DNA of 10,334 nt from CAYTNY01 sp964439215 (GTDB taxonomy: Bacteria > Oederibacteriota > PGYV01 > CAYTNY01), in NCBI GenBank assembly GCA_964439215.1, contig CAYTNY010000081.1:1-10334 (forward strand). The letters run 5' to 3'. Under the pieces are notes generated by a model. The model was given only the letters and a program-made list of their open reading frames with translations. It did not search any database and was not told where the DNA came from. How positions within the stretch are numbered: position 1 is the stretch's first letter; every line of letters starts with the position of its first letter. Made by a program: the position numbers and the translations under genes. Below are positions 4,740 to 10,334 of this stretch, piece by piece.

Positions 4740-6026
4740 ATGAGACACATTCTGAGTTCTATTATGTTTTTGCTTGTCTTTTCATCCGCGCTGTTTGCGG
4801 AAGGAGGCGTTCCGGAAATAGACACCGGAGATACCGCCTGGATGATTGTTGCATCCGCCCTTGTTCTTCTTATGACGCCGGGCCTCGCTTTGTTTTACGG
4901 AGGTATGGTAAGAAGAAAAAACATGCTGGAAGTGCTTATGAAAACAATGAGCGCCATGGCAGTAATGTCAATAATGTGGGTTCTTTGGGGATACTCGCTC
5001 GCGTTTGCTCCCGGAAATGCTTTTATCGGAGGATTCGATTATATAGCATTAAAGGGCGTAGGGCTCGCGCCGCTTGAAGGGTCCACAATACCTCATCAGC
5101 TCTTTATGGTATTTCAGGGTATGTTCGCGATAATCACGCCTGCCCTTATCATAGGAGCGTTTGTTGAGCGCATGAAATTCTCCGGTTATCTCCTTTTTAT
5201 ACTCTTGTGGGGGACCTTTGTTTATGCTCCCGTATGCCACTGGGTATGGGGAGGAGGATGGCTGGGTGAAATGGGAGCGCTTGATTTCGCGGGCGGCACC
5301 GTTGTTCACATAAACGCGGGGATAGCGGCTCTTGTTGTGGCGTTTCTTATAGGAAGAAGAAAAGGCGCGGGCCACACTCCCACGCCCCACAATCTCCCTA
5401 TGACGGTTTTAGGCGCGGCTCTGCTTTGGTTCGGATGGTTCGGTTTTAACGCGGGCTCGCAGCTTGCCGCTGACGGCACTGCGGTAAACGCTTTTGTGGT
5501 AACAAACATAGCGGCTTCAGCCGGAGCTTTGGGCTGGATCCTTATGGACCGCATTATAACAGGCCGCCCCACAATGCTGGGATTTGTTACCGGAGTGGTA
5601 GCGGGCCTGGTTGCCATAACACCCGCATCAGGCTTTGTGGATGTAACAGGAGCAATTATCATAGGACTTGCATCGGCAGTAATCTGCTACACAGCAGTCG
5701 CTGTCATCAAACCGAAGCTTGGCTATGATGATTCTTTGGATGCTTTCGGAGTTCACGGAATAGGCGGTATTGTAGGTGCTCTTTTGACAGGTGTTTTTGC
5801 GCTGGAGGCTATCGGCGGAACAAAAGGGCTCATTGAAGGCAATGCATCCGTAATGTGGCCCCAGTTTGTCTCAGTAGCCGCCACAATCGTTTATTCTCTT
5901 GTTGTGACAATCATAATTTACAAGGCAGTGGACCTGTTGATCGGCATGAGAATAGATGATAAAACAGAAGCAATCGGCATTGACCTTGCGGAACACAATG
6001 AAAGGGCTTATACCCTTGTTGATTAA
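4740..6026 (+). CDS. amtB: ammonium transporter Amt/AmtB
   Basis: The 428-aa inner-membrane channel has a cleavable-looking N-terminal segment (MRHILSSIMFLLVFSSALFA) followed by about eleven membrane helices. Family landmarks are visible in order: GLALFYGGMVRRKN (48-61), GMFAIITPALIIGAF with the pore Phe129, DFAGGTVVHINAG with D182 and H190, WFGFNAGS (233-240), and DAFGVHGIGG with H339. H190 and H339 are the twin histidines that line the conduction pore. The length is typical. The C-terminal tail GMR-x5-EAIGID-x3-H-x2-RAY is the cytosolic part that couples to P-II. It conducts ammonium/ammonia into the cell when external supply is low. A strong AAAGGAGG (4725-4732) precedes the ATG. Only 36 bp separate it from the porin gene and 44 bp from the P-II gene, so the three form one operon. 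Confidence 0.97.
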   Translation: MRHILSSIMFLLVFSSALFAEGGVPEIDTGDTAWMIVASALVLLMTPGLALFYGGMVRRKNMLEVLMKTMSAMAVMSIMWVLWGYSLAFAPGNAFIGGFDYIALKGVGLAPLEGSTIPHQLFMVFQGMFAIITPALIIGAFVERMKFSGYLLFILLWGTFVYAPVCHWVWGGGWLGEMGALDFAGGTVVHINAGIAALVVAFLIGRRKGAGHTPTPHNLPMTVLGAALLWFGWFGFNAGSQLAADGTAVNAFVVTNIAASAGALGWILMDRIITGRPTMLGFVTGVVAGLVAITPASGFVDVTGAIIIGLASAVICYTAVAVIKPKLGYDDSLDAFGVHGIGGIVGALLTGVFALEAIGGTKGLIEGNASVMWPQFVSVAATIVYSLVVTIIIYKAVDLLIGMRIDDKTEAIGIDLAEHNERAYTLVD

Positions 6027-6070
6027 TATAACAACTCCGGAAAAACATAGCCGGAAAAGGAGGCATAAAA

Positions 6071-6412
6071 ATGAAGTATGTCATAGCTGTAATACAGCCG
6101 CATAAGCTTGAAGACGTAAAAAAAGCTCTTTACGAAAAAGACATAAACCTTATGACCGTCTCCGAAGTTTTGGGGCACGGCCGGCAGAAAGGCATAACAG
6201 AAGTTTACAGAGGAAACAAAGAAACAGGAAATATGCTGCGCAAACTTAAACTTGAAATCGCGGTAAACGCCGATTTCCTGGACCCCTGCATAGAAGCAAT
6301 AAAGAAAAGCGCGGGTTCGGGTGAAATAGGCGACGGTAAAATTTTCATTTTTAATATGGAAGAATGCATAAGGATAAGAACCGGCGAAAAAGGAAATAAA
6401 GCAATAGGATAA
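6071..6412 (+). CDS. glnK: P-II family nitrogen regulator lacking the uridylylation Tyr51
   Basis: The 113-aa protein aligns residue for residue with E. coli GlnB/GlnK. Residues for ATP and 2-oxoglutarate are present: G37, R38, Q39, K58, E62, the GDGK loop at 87-90, R101 and R103. The T-loop keeps TEVYRG with Y46 and R47, the Arg that plugs the AmtB pore in the GlnK complex. The following stretch is NKETGNM, so position 51 is Glu instead of the uridylylated Tyr, and position 49 is Asn instead of the Ser phosphorylated in cyanobacteria. Control by effector binding alone is the likely mode. The ATG follows AAAGGAGG (6056-6063) by seven bases. It is the last gene of the sigma-54 operon and ends before a strong terminator. 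GlnB and GlnK cannot be told apart by sequence alone; the symbol reflects the link to amtB. Confidence 0.93.
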   Translation: MKYVIAVIQPHKLEDVKKALYEKDINLMTVSEVLGHGRQKGITEVYRGNKETGNMLRKLKLEIAVNADFLDPCIEAIKKSAGSGEIGDGKIFIFNMEECIRIRTGEKGNKAIG

Positions 6413-6418
6413 ACACAG

Positions 6419-6457
6419 AAAAAGCGCGCCCGGCATTGCCGCGGGCGCGCTTTTTTT
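6419..6457. terminator. strong bidirectional rho-independent terminator
   Basis: AGCGCGCCCG (6423-6432) and CGGGCGCGCT (6442-6451) form a 10-bp GC-rich stem around a 9-nt loop. Seven T residues follow on the plus strand (6451-6457) and five on the minus strand (6423-6419). It serves both the P-II operon and the convergent radical SAM gene. Confidence 0.93.
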
Positions 6458-6475
6458 ATTTTTTAAAAAAACAGC

Positions 6476-7957
6476 CTAATAATCCTTTGTGTGGCCCAAA
6501 AGACTTTTTACGCCTCTAAAAGCAAGATCAATTTCTTCCGGTGATCTTATGGACAAAAGACTTTTAAGCAGAAAAACCGGATGTTTATGTATGTTCCACA
6601 TTTTCCTGCACCAGTAAGACGTGTCAATTTCCGATTTTAATATATCGTGCTCCATATCCATTTTTTCATAGTTCTTTCCCGCGGCAGTCAGCAGCCCTTC
6701 TTTTTCCGCCTGTTTATACAGAGGCGTCCCCGGATAGGGCATAACAATGGATGCCTGCAGAGAATCACCGAAATGCGTCCTGTAAAGCATAAGCTCCTTT
6801 GCAGTTTCATAGGTCCGGTTTACATCATCTTCGCTTTCCCAGGGATAACCCGCCATCATTGTCATAAGTATCTTGAAGCCGTATCTTTTCGCCCTTTTTA
6901 TATTTTCTTTTATAACTTCTATACTTTCTAGTTTTCCTATCTTTTCAAGCGTCAAATTGTTTCCTGACTCCATACCGACCTTCAACAGCCTGTATCCTGT
7001 CTTTTTCATCAGACCGCATTTCTTTTCGGTCAGATCCTCCGCTCGTGCGTTTGATGACATTCTGAATTTCCCTTTAAGTTTTCTCTTTTCTGTTTCAATC
7101 AGAAATTCTTCCAGCCAGCGTGTACTCCACAGGGCTCCTGACTCATTATCGTCAAATATTTCATAAACTCCGTATTTTTTCACCAGTATTTCTATTTCTT
7201 CCGCGACATTGAAAGGAGTGCGCAGCCTTGCTTTTTTCTGCCAGAAAGCATGCTGCCATATACAGAACGTGCAGATACCCCCTGTTTCACAGGAATACTC
7301 ATTTCCGTTTTCTCTGCCGCAGCCCCTGCCCGTAAGAATATATGCGGCCGGCCTCAGAAGATACGCTTCACCATAGATCTTCCAGTTTGTTGTTTCCCTG
7401 TCAATAAACGGAAGGGCATCCAGATTATCATGCCGCAAAGGCGGCCCTGAATTTTTTATTCCGTCTTCGGCCCTGTAATAAACACCTTCCGGAATCTTGT
7501 TCTTCCCTTCAATCCAGCCCGCAAGTTTGGTTATGCTTACATCATAATCTCCGCCGCAAACCGCATAATCAACTCCGCATTCCGCCATTATTTCTTCGGG
7601 AAAAAATGATACATGATCCCCGGTAATTACTGTTTTTACGCCGGGATGCTTTTGTTTGAATTCATTTATAAAATGCCGGTGTTTTTTTATTATTGGAGCC
7701 TTTGTCTCAATAATAATCATGTCAGGCGAGAATTCATCCAGTTTTCCGGAAAATCCGCCGTATGTCATATTGCGGTTTATGCCGTCAAGAAACAGCACTT
7801 CATGGCCGCTGTTCTTGAGATTTGTAACGGTATGAGCGGGGATAAGCGGATATATTTTTATCTGACGGGAATGTGTGTATTTAAACTGCCGGTTCTGTCC
7901 GAGAAGCGGCGTTTTGCCGCCTCTTGTATCCGGCGGATACACAAAAGCACAGCGCAC
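6476..7957 (-). CDS. B12-binding-domain radical SAM protein with split cysteine motif
   Basis: This 493-aa protein has an N-terminal cobalamin-binding type region (about 1-170: FVYPPD, YPLIPAHTVTNLKNSGHEV, FSPDMIIIET, GVDYAVCGG) and a radical SAM barrel. The cluster motif is unusual. The expected TGRGC-x3-C-x2-C is opened to C213-x9-C223-x5-C229-x2-C232, with C229 and C232 in CTFCIW. Later parts are normal for the family: IFDDNESG (267-274), VGMESGN (327-333), MAGYPWE (368-374) and MPYPGTPLY (406-414). The substrate is unknown. The start is a GTG at 7957 that gives the complete RCAFVYPPD strand; there is no other Met until residue 64. I see no ribosome-binding site or separate promoter. It lies 41 bp after the M23 peptidase gene and may be translated from its transcript. 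It is only distantly similar to the radical SAM protein at 226-1743. Confidence 0.9.
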   Translation of the reverse strand: MRCAFVYPPDTRGGKTPLLGQNRQFKYTHSRQIKIYPLIPAHTVTNLKNSGHEVLFLDGINRNMTYGGFSGKLDEFSPDMIIIETKAPIIKKHRHFINEFKQKHPGVKTVITGDHVSFFPEEIMAECGVDYAVCGGDYDVSITKLAGWIEGKNKIPEGVYYRAEDGIKNSGPPLRHDNLDALPFIDRETTNWKIYGEAYLLRPAAYILTGRGCGRENGNEYSCETGGICTFCIWQHAFWQKKARLRTPFNVAEEIEILVKKYGVYEIFDDNESGALWSTRWLEEFLIETEKRKLKGKFRMSSNARAEDLTEKKCGLMKKTGYRLLKVGMESGNNLTLEKIGKLESIEVIKENIKRAKRYGFKILMTMMAGYPWESEDDVNRTYETAKELMLYRTHFGDSLQASIVMPYPGTPLYKQAEKEGLLTAAGKNYEKMDMEHDILKSEIDTSYWCRKMWNIHKHPVFLLKSLLSIRSPEEIDLAFRGVKSLLGHTKDY

Positions 7958-7998
7958 TTTTTATGACCGTATATTTTTAATTATTAATGATTTCTTTA

Positions 7999-9039
7999 TT
8001 ACCATATATATTTCAGCGGATCATGGGGCCTGCCGTTCTTATATATCCCGAAATGCAGATGCGGGCCGGTGGCTCTTCCGGATTTTCCTGTTTTTGCTAT
8101 GAGTTTCCCGCTTTTTACTTTCTGGCCGGTTTTAACATTTCTTTTGCTTAAATGGGCATACACACTTACAAATCCGTCCTTATGCTTTATTCTGACACAG
8201 TGCCCCCAGCCCTGGGCCCACCCTGAATATATTACTTTTCCGTCGGCAGCGGCCCCGACCCAGGTTCCGATTTTCGCCCGTATATCAACACCCTCATGAA
8301 AACTATTCTGCCCGGTAATGGGATGAACACGCGGCCCGAACAAAGATGTATATACACCCGATATGGGCGACCGGAAAAGTTTTCTTTCATAAAAAAGACT
8401 TTTTAAGCTTTCGCTCATATAAACAGGTTTTGCCCTGCGTATAAAAAGAACATCCCCTACTTTTATTTCATTATTTTTAATATCATTATACGCCAGTATT
8501 TTTTCCATTGTTACACTATAAAGCTGCGACAGCATTTCAAGACTTTCTTCAGCGTCTCTTACTTCATGAAGCACTCCTGTTTTTGACAGAATTATTATTT
8601 CTTTTCCTGTTCTCGCGATAAGATCATTAAGTTCGGGATTTGCCCCCACTATTGTGTCTATATTGACCCCGTTTCTTTTGGCAATTCCCCAGAAATTCTC
8701 CCCCCGTTTAATCTTATGTATAAAAAATGATACGTTTCTTCCTTTGAATTTCTTCCTCAGGTAAACATACGCAAGTTCTTTATCCCTTTCGGATATTTCT
8801 TTATACTGATCATTAAATACTTCCCTTATATCAATCCCTTTTGCCTGGAGCCGGCCGGTTATTGCCCCCTGCTTTTCGGGCATATAAGCAACTGATTCTT
8901 TTTCGCTCAGAAACAGCGTGCCCAAGGTCACACTGCCTATAAACAGCATAAGCAAAAACAGGATAAACACGCGCTTTAAAGAAATACTTTTAACATGTGT
9001 AAGTGTATCTATGGATATTCTGTAAATTTTATGAAGCAC
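7999..9039 (-). CDS. membrane-anchored LysM and M23-family metallopeptidase
   Basis: The 346-aa protein has a basic N-terminus, one membrane segment (about 24-44) and a periplasmic linker. Two LysM-like modules follow (about 107-152, with KIKRGENFWGIAKRNGV, and 157-200, ending KVGDVLFI), then a C-terminal M23 (lysostaphin/NlpD-like) domain from about 224. Zinc ligands H248 and D252 (FHEGVD) and H329, and catalytic H296 (YAHLS) and H327 (GPHLHF), are all present, so it should be an active endopeptidase cutting peptidoglycan cross-links. An inner-membrane-anchored position facing the murein is inferred. The start is GTG at 9039, six bases after GGGAG (9050-9046), behind a good promoter (9077-9105). 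The M23 domain is complete to the usual last strand, ending KYIW. Its stop is 41 bp before the radical SAM gene on the same strand. Confidence 0.93.
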   Translation of the reverse strand: MLHKIYRISIDTLTHVKSISLKRVFILFLLMLFIGSVTLGTLFLSEKESVAYMPEKQGAITGRLQAKGIDIREVFNDQYKEISERDKELAYVYLRKKFKGRNVSFFIHKIKRGENFWGIAKRNGVNIDTIVGANPELNDLIARTGKEIIILSKTGVLHEVRDAEESLEMLSQLYSVTMEKILAYNDIKNNEIKVGDVLFIRRAKPVYMSESLKSLFYERKLFRSPISGVYTSLFGPRVHPITGQNSFHEGVDIRAKIGTWVGAAADGKVIYSGWAQGWGHCVRIKHKDGFVSVYAHLSKRNVKTGQKVKSGKLIAKTGKSGRATGPHLHFGIYKNGRPHDPLKYIW

Positions 9040-9076
9040 TTAAAACTCCCTTTTTATGATATCTTTTTATAAAATC

Positions 9077-9105
9077 AATATAGTTCATTTTTAAAAAAAA
9101 TTCAA
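9077..9105 (-). promoter_or_regulatory. sigma-70-type promoter of the M23 peptidase gene
   Basis: On the minus strand, TTGAAT (9105-9100), a 17-bp AT-rich spacer and TATATT (9082-9077) form a promoter with a start expected near 9070. That leaves a leader of about 30 nt carrying the GGGAG site. The -35 box overlaps a hairpin arm (9104-9121). Confidence 0.6.
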
Positions 9106-9173
9106 CAGAAAAATATCTGTTTTTCCTTCTTTAGGCACAACCCTTTATTTTTAAAATCCGGACTCCCGTCCGG
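9093..9173 (-). terminator. two successive hairpins ending the upstream two-gene unit
   Basis: Reading leftward, CCGGAC-GGGA-GTCCGG (9173-9158) is a perfect 6-bp stem with a tetraloop, followed by ATTTT. Further on, AACAGA (9121-9116) and TCTGTT (9109-9104) form a second hairpin followed by GAA and eight T residues (9100-9093). Together they likely end transcription from the surface-protein genes. The first stem is the better hairpin, the second has the better T tract. Confidence 0.5.
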
Positions 9174-9187
9174 CCGGAATTTTGAAA

Positions 9188-9754
9188 CTATTCATCGGAT
9201 TTCAAGGGCTCAAAATCACCGTCATAATATTCCGCATCTGTCATTTCAAATATCATAATATTAAATTCTTCTATTTTTACCCTGTCCCTGAAATAACCTT
9301 TCATAATATAACTGCCGCCTTCTGTAATATATTTTTCCTCTTTCACCGGAACGCCGGAATAATCCACCCAGATTTTTTTCCGCAGAACAGGCATTTCACG
9401 CTCACGGTCATAAACCGCATAATAATATATTGCGTCTGTTTCTTTCCGCACTCCTTTTGCGTCCGTCACTCTGCCTTTAAAAGGAACTTTTATATACAGT
9501 TCGCCTTCCTCCGCAATAATTTCATACGCTTTATTAATCAAGCCCCCCCGTGAATACGCTTTTGCGGCTGAAGCCTCAGCTGTTTGAGCCGCCTGAAAAT
9601 CCTGCTCATTCTGCACGCCTTCAGATCCGGATCCGGGGCTGAACGCTTTAAAGACCACAATAACGGCCGCGATAACAGCAAATACCGCAATAATTATCAG
9701 CACTTTTAAATTTCTGTTATTCTGCTGTTTATGGTTTTCTTTAATTAACTTCAA
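9188..9754 (-). CDS. single-pass membrane-anchored protein of unknown function
   Basis: I do not recognise a family. The 188-aa product has a charged N-terminus (KENHKQQNNRNLK), one hydrophobic anchor (about 17-36) and a Gly/Ser/Ala/Gln-rich linker. A folded C-terminal part follows (about 68-180), rich in Tyr, Lys and Glu, with beta-type stretches such as ELYIKVPFKGRV and KIWVDYSG. The pattern fits an exported domain held at the inner membrane. There is no ATG at the beginning. The TTG at 9754 is chosen because it gives the full anchor and overlaps the end of the preceding gene by 14 bases, as in translational coupling. No clear ribosome-binding site is visible. A later start would cut into the anchor. 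The overlap suggests a job linked to the surface-type protein encoded just upstream. Confidence 0.65.
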   Translation of the reverse strand: MKLIKENHKQQNNRNLKVLIIIAVFAVIAAVIVVFKAFSPGSGSEGVQNEQDFQAAQTAEASAAKAYSRGGLINKAYEIIAEEGELYIKVPFKGRVTDAKGVRKETDAIYYYAVYDREREMPVLRKKIWVDYSGVPVKEEKYITEGGSYIMKGYFRDRVKIEEFNIMIFEMTDAEYYDGDFEPLKSDE

Positions 9755-10334
9755 GTATCGGGCTCACATCTATTTCCAGCGGTTCATTCATATCATTTTC
9801 TGCAGTTAAAACCCTGAAAACATATTCTCCGGTTTCACCCGGCGCGGTAATACCGGGGCCCCCGCTTTTTTTACTGCCATAATTAACTGTCACTTTTCCT
9901 TTTTCAGGCATAAGTTTATGCACGGTAACTGTGATTTCTCTGTCCTGTGCGTCAGAAGATATAACAACACCGTCTGATACATCAATGGTAAAATAACCTT
10001 CTTTTAAAGGATCAGATTCCGGTTTCGGCAGTCCTTCCGGTATTATAAATTTTATTGTTTTATATTCCCCGGCATCTTTGCCCGGCACATAAGAAAGATG
10101 AAGCGTTGTGCCTCCCTGTGACGTACGCAGATTATTCGGAGATATACCGGCTCTTCCTCCCGCTCTTTCAGCCGCCTTTGCAGGCATAATCATTGATCCT
10201 CTTTCTCCGGGAATATCTTTTATGCCGGGATTTTTAAATTTATTATTTTTTTCTTTTTCAAATGGTTTTTCAGGCTCTGGTTTTCCGGGCTCTGGTTTTT
10301 CAGGCTCTGATTTTTCAGGCTCTGATTTTTCAGG
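9741..10334 (-). CDS. surface-type protein, partial: Pro/Glu/Lys repeat linker plus beta-sandwich-like domain
   Basis: The frame is open from the window edge at 10334 to TAA at 9741, giving 197 visible residues, so the N-terminus lies outside. The in-frame ATG at 10193 is probably an internal Met, because the same frame continues 47 codons upstream without a stop and those codons form a regular repeat. The visible part starts with about five PEK[SP]E units, then a charged linker, then a domain of about 120 residues. That domain has TTLHLSYVP, IKFIIPEGLPKP, ITVTVHKL and GKVTVNYGSKKSGGPG, ending in LEIDVSPILEVN. The Gly-rich turns and alternating strands resemble beta-sandwich modules of bacterial cell-surface proteins. 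No catalytic motif is visible. It overlaps the membrane-anchored gene by 14 bases and is likely cotranscribed with it. Function is unknown. Confidence 0.75.
   Translation of the reverse strand, partial: PEKSEPEKSEPEKPEPGKPEPEKPFEKEKNNKFKNPGIKDIPGERGSMIMPAKAAERAGGRAGISPNNLRTSQGGTTLHLSYVPGKDAGEYKTIKFIIPEGLPKPESDPLKEGYFTIDVSDGVVISSDAQDREITVTVHKLMPEKGKVTVNYGSKKSGGPGITAPGETGEYVFRVLTAENDMNEPLEIDVSPILEVN
10271..10334 (-). repeat. 15-bp in-frame tandem repeat encoding PEK[SP]E units
   Basis: The motif CAGG (once CGGG) recurs at 10271, 10286, 10301, 10316 and 10331, a strict 15-bp period running into the window edge. On the coding strand each unit reads CCT-GAA-AAA-[TC]CA-GAG with small changes. This makes a rigid, charged Pro-rich spacer, and copy number may vary by slippage without changing the frame. 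Confidence 0.85.

Noticed and set aside
5306..5662. Long antisense open frame inside amtB
   Set aside because: It lies opposite a fully conserved amtB region, its translation is Pro/Ala/Thr-rich without family features, and amtB explains the sequence.
6037..6058. CCGGAAAA direct repeat between amtB and the P-II gene
   Set aside because: Two 8-bp copies, one overlapping the ribosome-binding site, are easily explained by chance.
7957..7997. Own promoter for the minus-strand radical SAM gene
   Set aside because: A TATACG sequence (7973-7968) has no -35 partner at any normal distance, so cotranscription with the M23 gene is more likely.
10271..10334. CRISPR array
   Set aside because: The 15-bp units are contiguous, without spacers, in frame with a protein, and follow codon boundaries.

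Overview
The window looks like chromosome from a diderm (Gram-negative type) bacterium. It encodes a signal-peptide-bearing outer-membrane porin-like protein, a sigma-54-type promoter, an Amt/P-II ammonium module, a LysM/M23 cell-wall hydrolase and two cobalamin-binding radical SAM enzymes. The DNA is AT-rich with many ATA isoleucine codons, and several genes start with GTG or TTG. This gene mix is reminiscent of Elusimicrobiota/Omnitrophota-like lineages, but that placement is only an impression.

Layout. Positions 1-225 hold a possible divergent partial ORF, a 9-bp hairpin and a promoter whose predicted transcription start coincides with the ATG of the first radical SAM gene (226-1743, +). 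Positions 1744-3722 form a minus-strand accessory island. It holds two small paralogous proteins of unknown family (62 and 64 aa) on either side of an AbiF/Abi_2-type HEPN protein. Directly upstream of the Abi start codon is a compact RNA gene with perfect-consensus -35 and -10 boxes, a GC hairpin and a T8 tract. This matches the AbiF RNA-antitoxin/HEPN-toxin architecture from which Cas13 has been proposed to derive. The Abi reading frame is cut by an in-frame TGA, and the missing C-terminus continues in the same frame after it.

Positions 3723-6457 are a nitrogen operon on the plus strand. In order it has two 14-bp direct repeats, a sigma-54 -24/-12 promoter, an 18-codon Tyr-rich leader ORF, a terminator-like hairpin, a TorF-like porin, amtB and a P-II protein, and it ends in a strong bidirectional terminator. 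The P-II protein keeps its ATP and 2-oxoglutarate residues but lacks the uridylylated Tyr51.

Positions 6476-10334 run on the minus strand. In transcription order they hold the C-terminal part of a surface-type protein with a Pro/Glu/Lys repeat linker (cut by the window edge), an overlapping membrane-anchored protein, terminator hairpins and a promoter, an M23 peptidase with LysM modules, and a second B12/radical SAM protein whose cluster-binding cysteines are split by an insertion.

Functionally, the sigma-54 operon should make ammonium uptake respond to nitrogen limitation, with P-II gating AmtB. The Abi island is a defence or toxin-antitoxin locus that may be decaying. The right-hand genes concern the cell envelope. 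Substrates of both radical SAM enzymes are unknown.
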